A stretch of 64,000 bases of DNA, taken from the NCBI GenBank assembly GCA_021186555.1, contig JAJKFL010000026.1, positions 5,161,709-5,225,708 of the forward strand. Reading direction: 5' to 3'. The stretch is from Reticulitermes speratus. Lineage: Eukaryota; Arthropoda; Insecta; Blattodea; Rhinotermitidae. The translations under genes were made by a program, and so were the position numbers. This document shows positions 63,501-64,000 of the stretch, in pieces. The notes beneath the pieces were generated by a model, which was given only the letters and a program-made list of their open reading frames with translations, ran no database searches and was not told the origin of the DNA. Within the stretch, counting starts at the first letter, position 1; every line of letters starts with the position of its first letter.

Positions 63501-63931
63501 AGCGATCATGATTCGCCCTAATTTTACAAGATCTGTTATATTTTCTTTATCTTTAGAGTGACTAAACAAGTCATGCTATCCACGCAGGTTACTATTCAAT
63601 GGTATCGGAGGTAAAGCGGCCGGAACGCGATGTTGACATTCTTGTGCTTGTACAGTAGAATTTAATATACGGAGTGTTACTGCCACTGACTTCTGCATTG
63701 CTATTGCCTAGCTTTTAGAAGTATAGACTTGCAAATTCCACAACTGCCCTGTGTCCCAGTGCAATGTTTAGGTCACAGTTTAGAAATGTCACTATACTGA
63801 CCTTATGATCAGAGGTCAGTTATGGTCTTACTCTGTCACTCCTTGAAACACTCTAATTATGCTTCAAGCTAACCACAGCAAAATCCTCTCTTGTCCTTCT
63901 TAATTTTGTTTATAATCCTAATAAGACTGGA
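63501..63931. other. No gene recognised
   Basis: Unique DNA before the terminal SINE head. Confidence 0.4.
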
Positions 63932-64000
63932 TTATCGGAATAGCTCAGTTATTGCAAGTGCTTAGACTATGGGCTGGACGACCGTGGAATTCTGGTTCGA
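63932..64000 (+). mobile_element. SINE-A head, cut by the window end
   Basis: GGAATAGCTCAGTTATTGCA, TATGGGCTGGACGACCGTGG and the start of a B box, TGGTTCGA. The body lies beyond the window. Confidence 0.75.

Overview
The window reads as repeat-rich nuclear DNA of a large insect genome, and I could not support a single host protein-coding gene in its 64 kb. The organism call is inference. The LINE C-termini (peptides such as MRWAGHVA and GRPRRRW), the SINE-derived translations (MAQAVSRR, QAWTGLQEVEA) and the mix of tRNA-derived SINEs match my memory of conceptual proteins from cockroach assemblies, Periplaneta americana above all. No search was possible, so the species is unconfirmed. Nearly every long reading frame is a shadow of a tandem repeat or a piece of a transposable element.

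Layout. 1.0-3.6 kb: two head-to-head elements built on a 114-bp tandem unit, with more copies at 31 kb, 47-48.6 kb and a decayed one at 44 kb. 4-12 kb: SINEs, a LINE tail, TA-flanked DNA transposon relics and hairpin MITEs. 12-15 kb: a GATA microsatellite and a 250-bp satellite. 16-25 kb: SINEs, a pogo-like MITE, a hAT-like MITE and four palindromic elements, two of which hold tandem arrays. 26-30 kb: 34-, 31- and 82-bp arrays followed by a LINE tail. 31-45 kb: SINEs, 51-, 20- and 33-bp arrays, a hAT-like MITE with a SINE inside it, and more palindromic pieces. 45-58 kb: palindromic elements, the 10.5-unit 114-bp array and a Tc1/mariner-superfamily relic that keeps its DNA-binding domain. 57-62 kb is comparatively repeat-poor and looks like ordinary intergenic or intronic DNA.

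Most interesting signal. About twenty short segments have the full consensus order of a type I hammerhead ribozyme: stem I, CTGANGA, a stem II hairpin, GAAA, a very short self-complementary stem III, an NTH cleavage triplet, then the other half of stem I. Stem sequences differ between copies while pairing is kept. Many occur as inverted pairs, one per arm of palindromic (foldback) elements of 170-800 bp. The outer arms share GTGCATT.GTTGGT and GCACGGTGAA motifs. Hammerheads of this minimal kind are known from the terminal repeats of Penelope-like retroelements, so the simplest reading is a burst of non-autonomous Penelope-like pieces. The paired-hairpin layout, tandem arrays inside the loops, and SINE and MITE insertions into ribozyme motifs are the parts that may be new. 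All coordinates were read by eye and may be off by a few bases.
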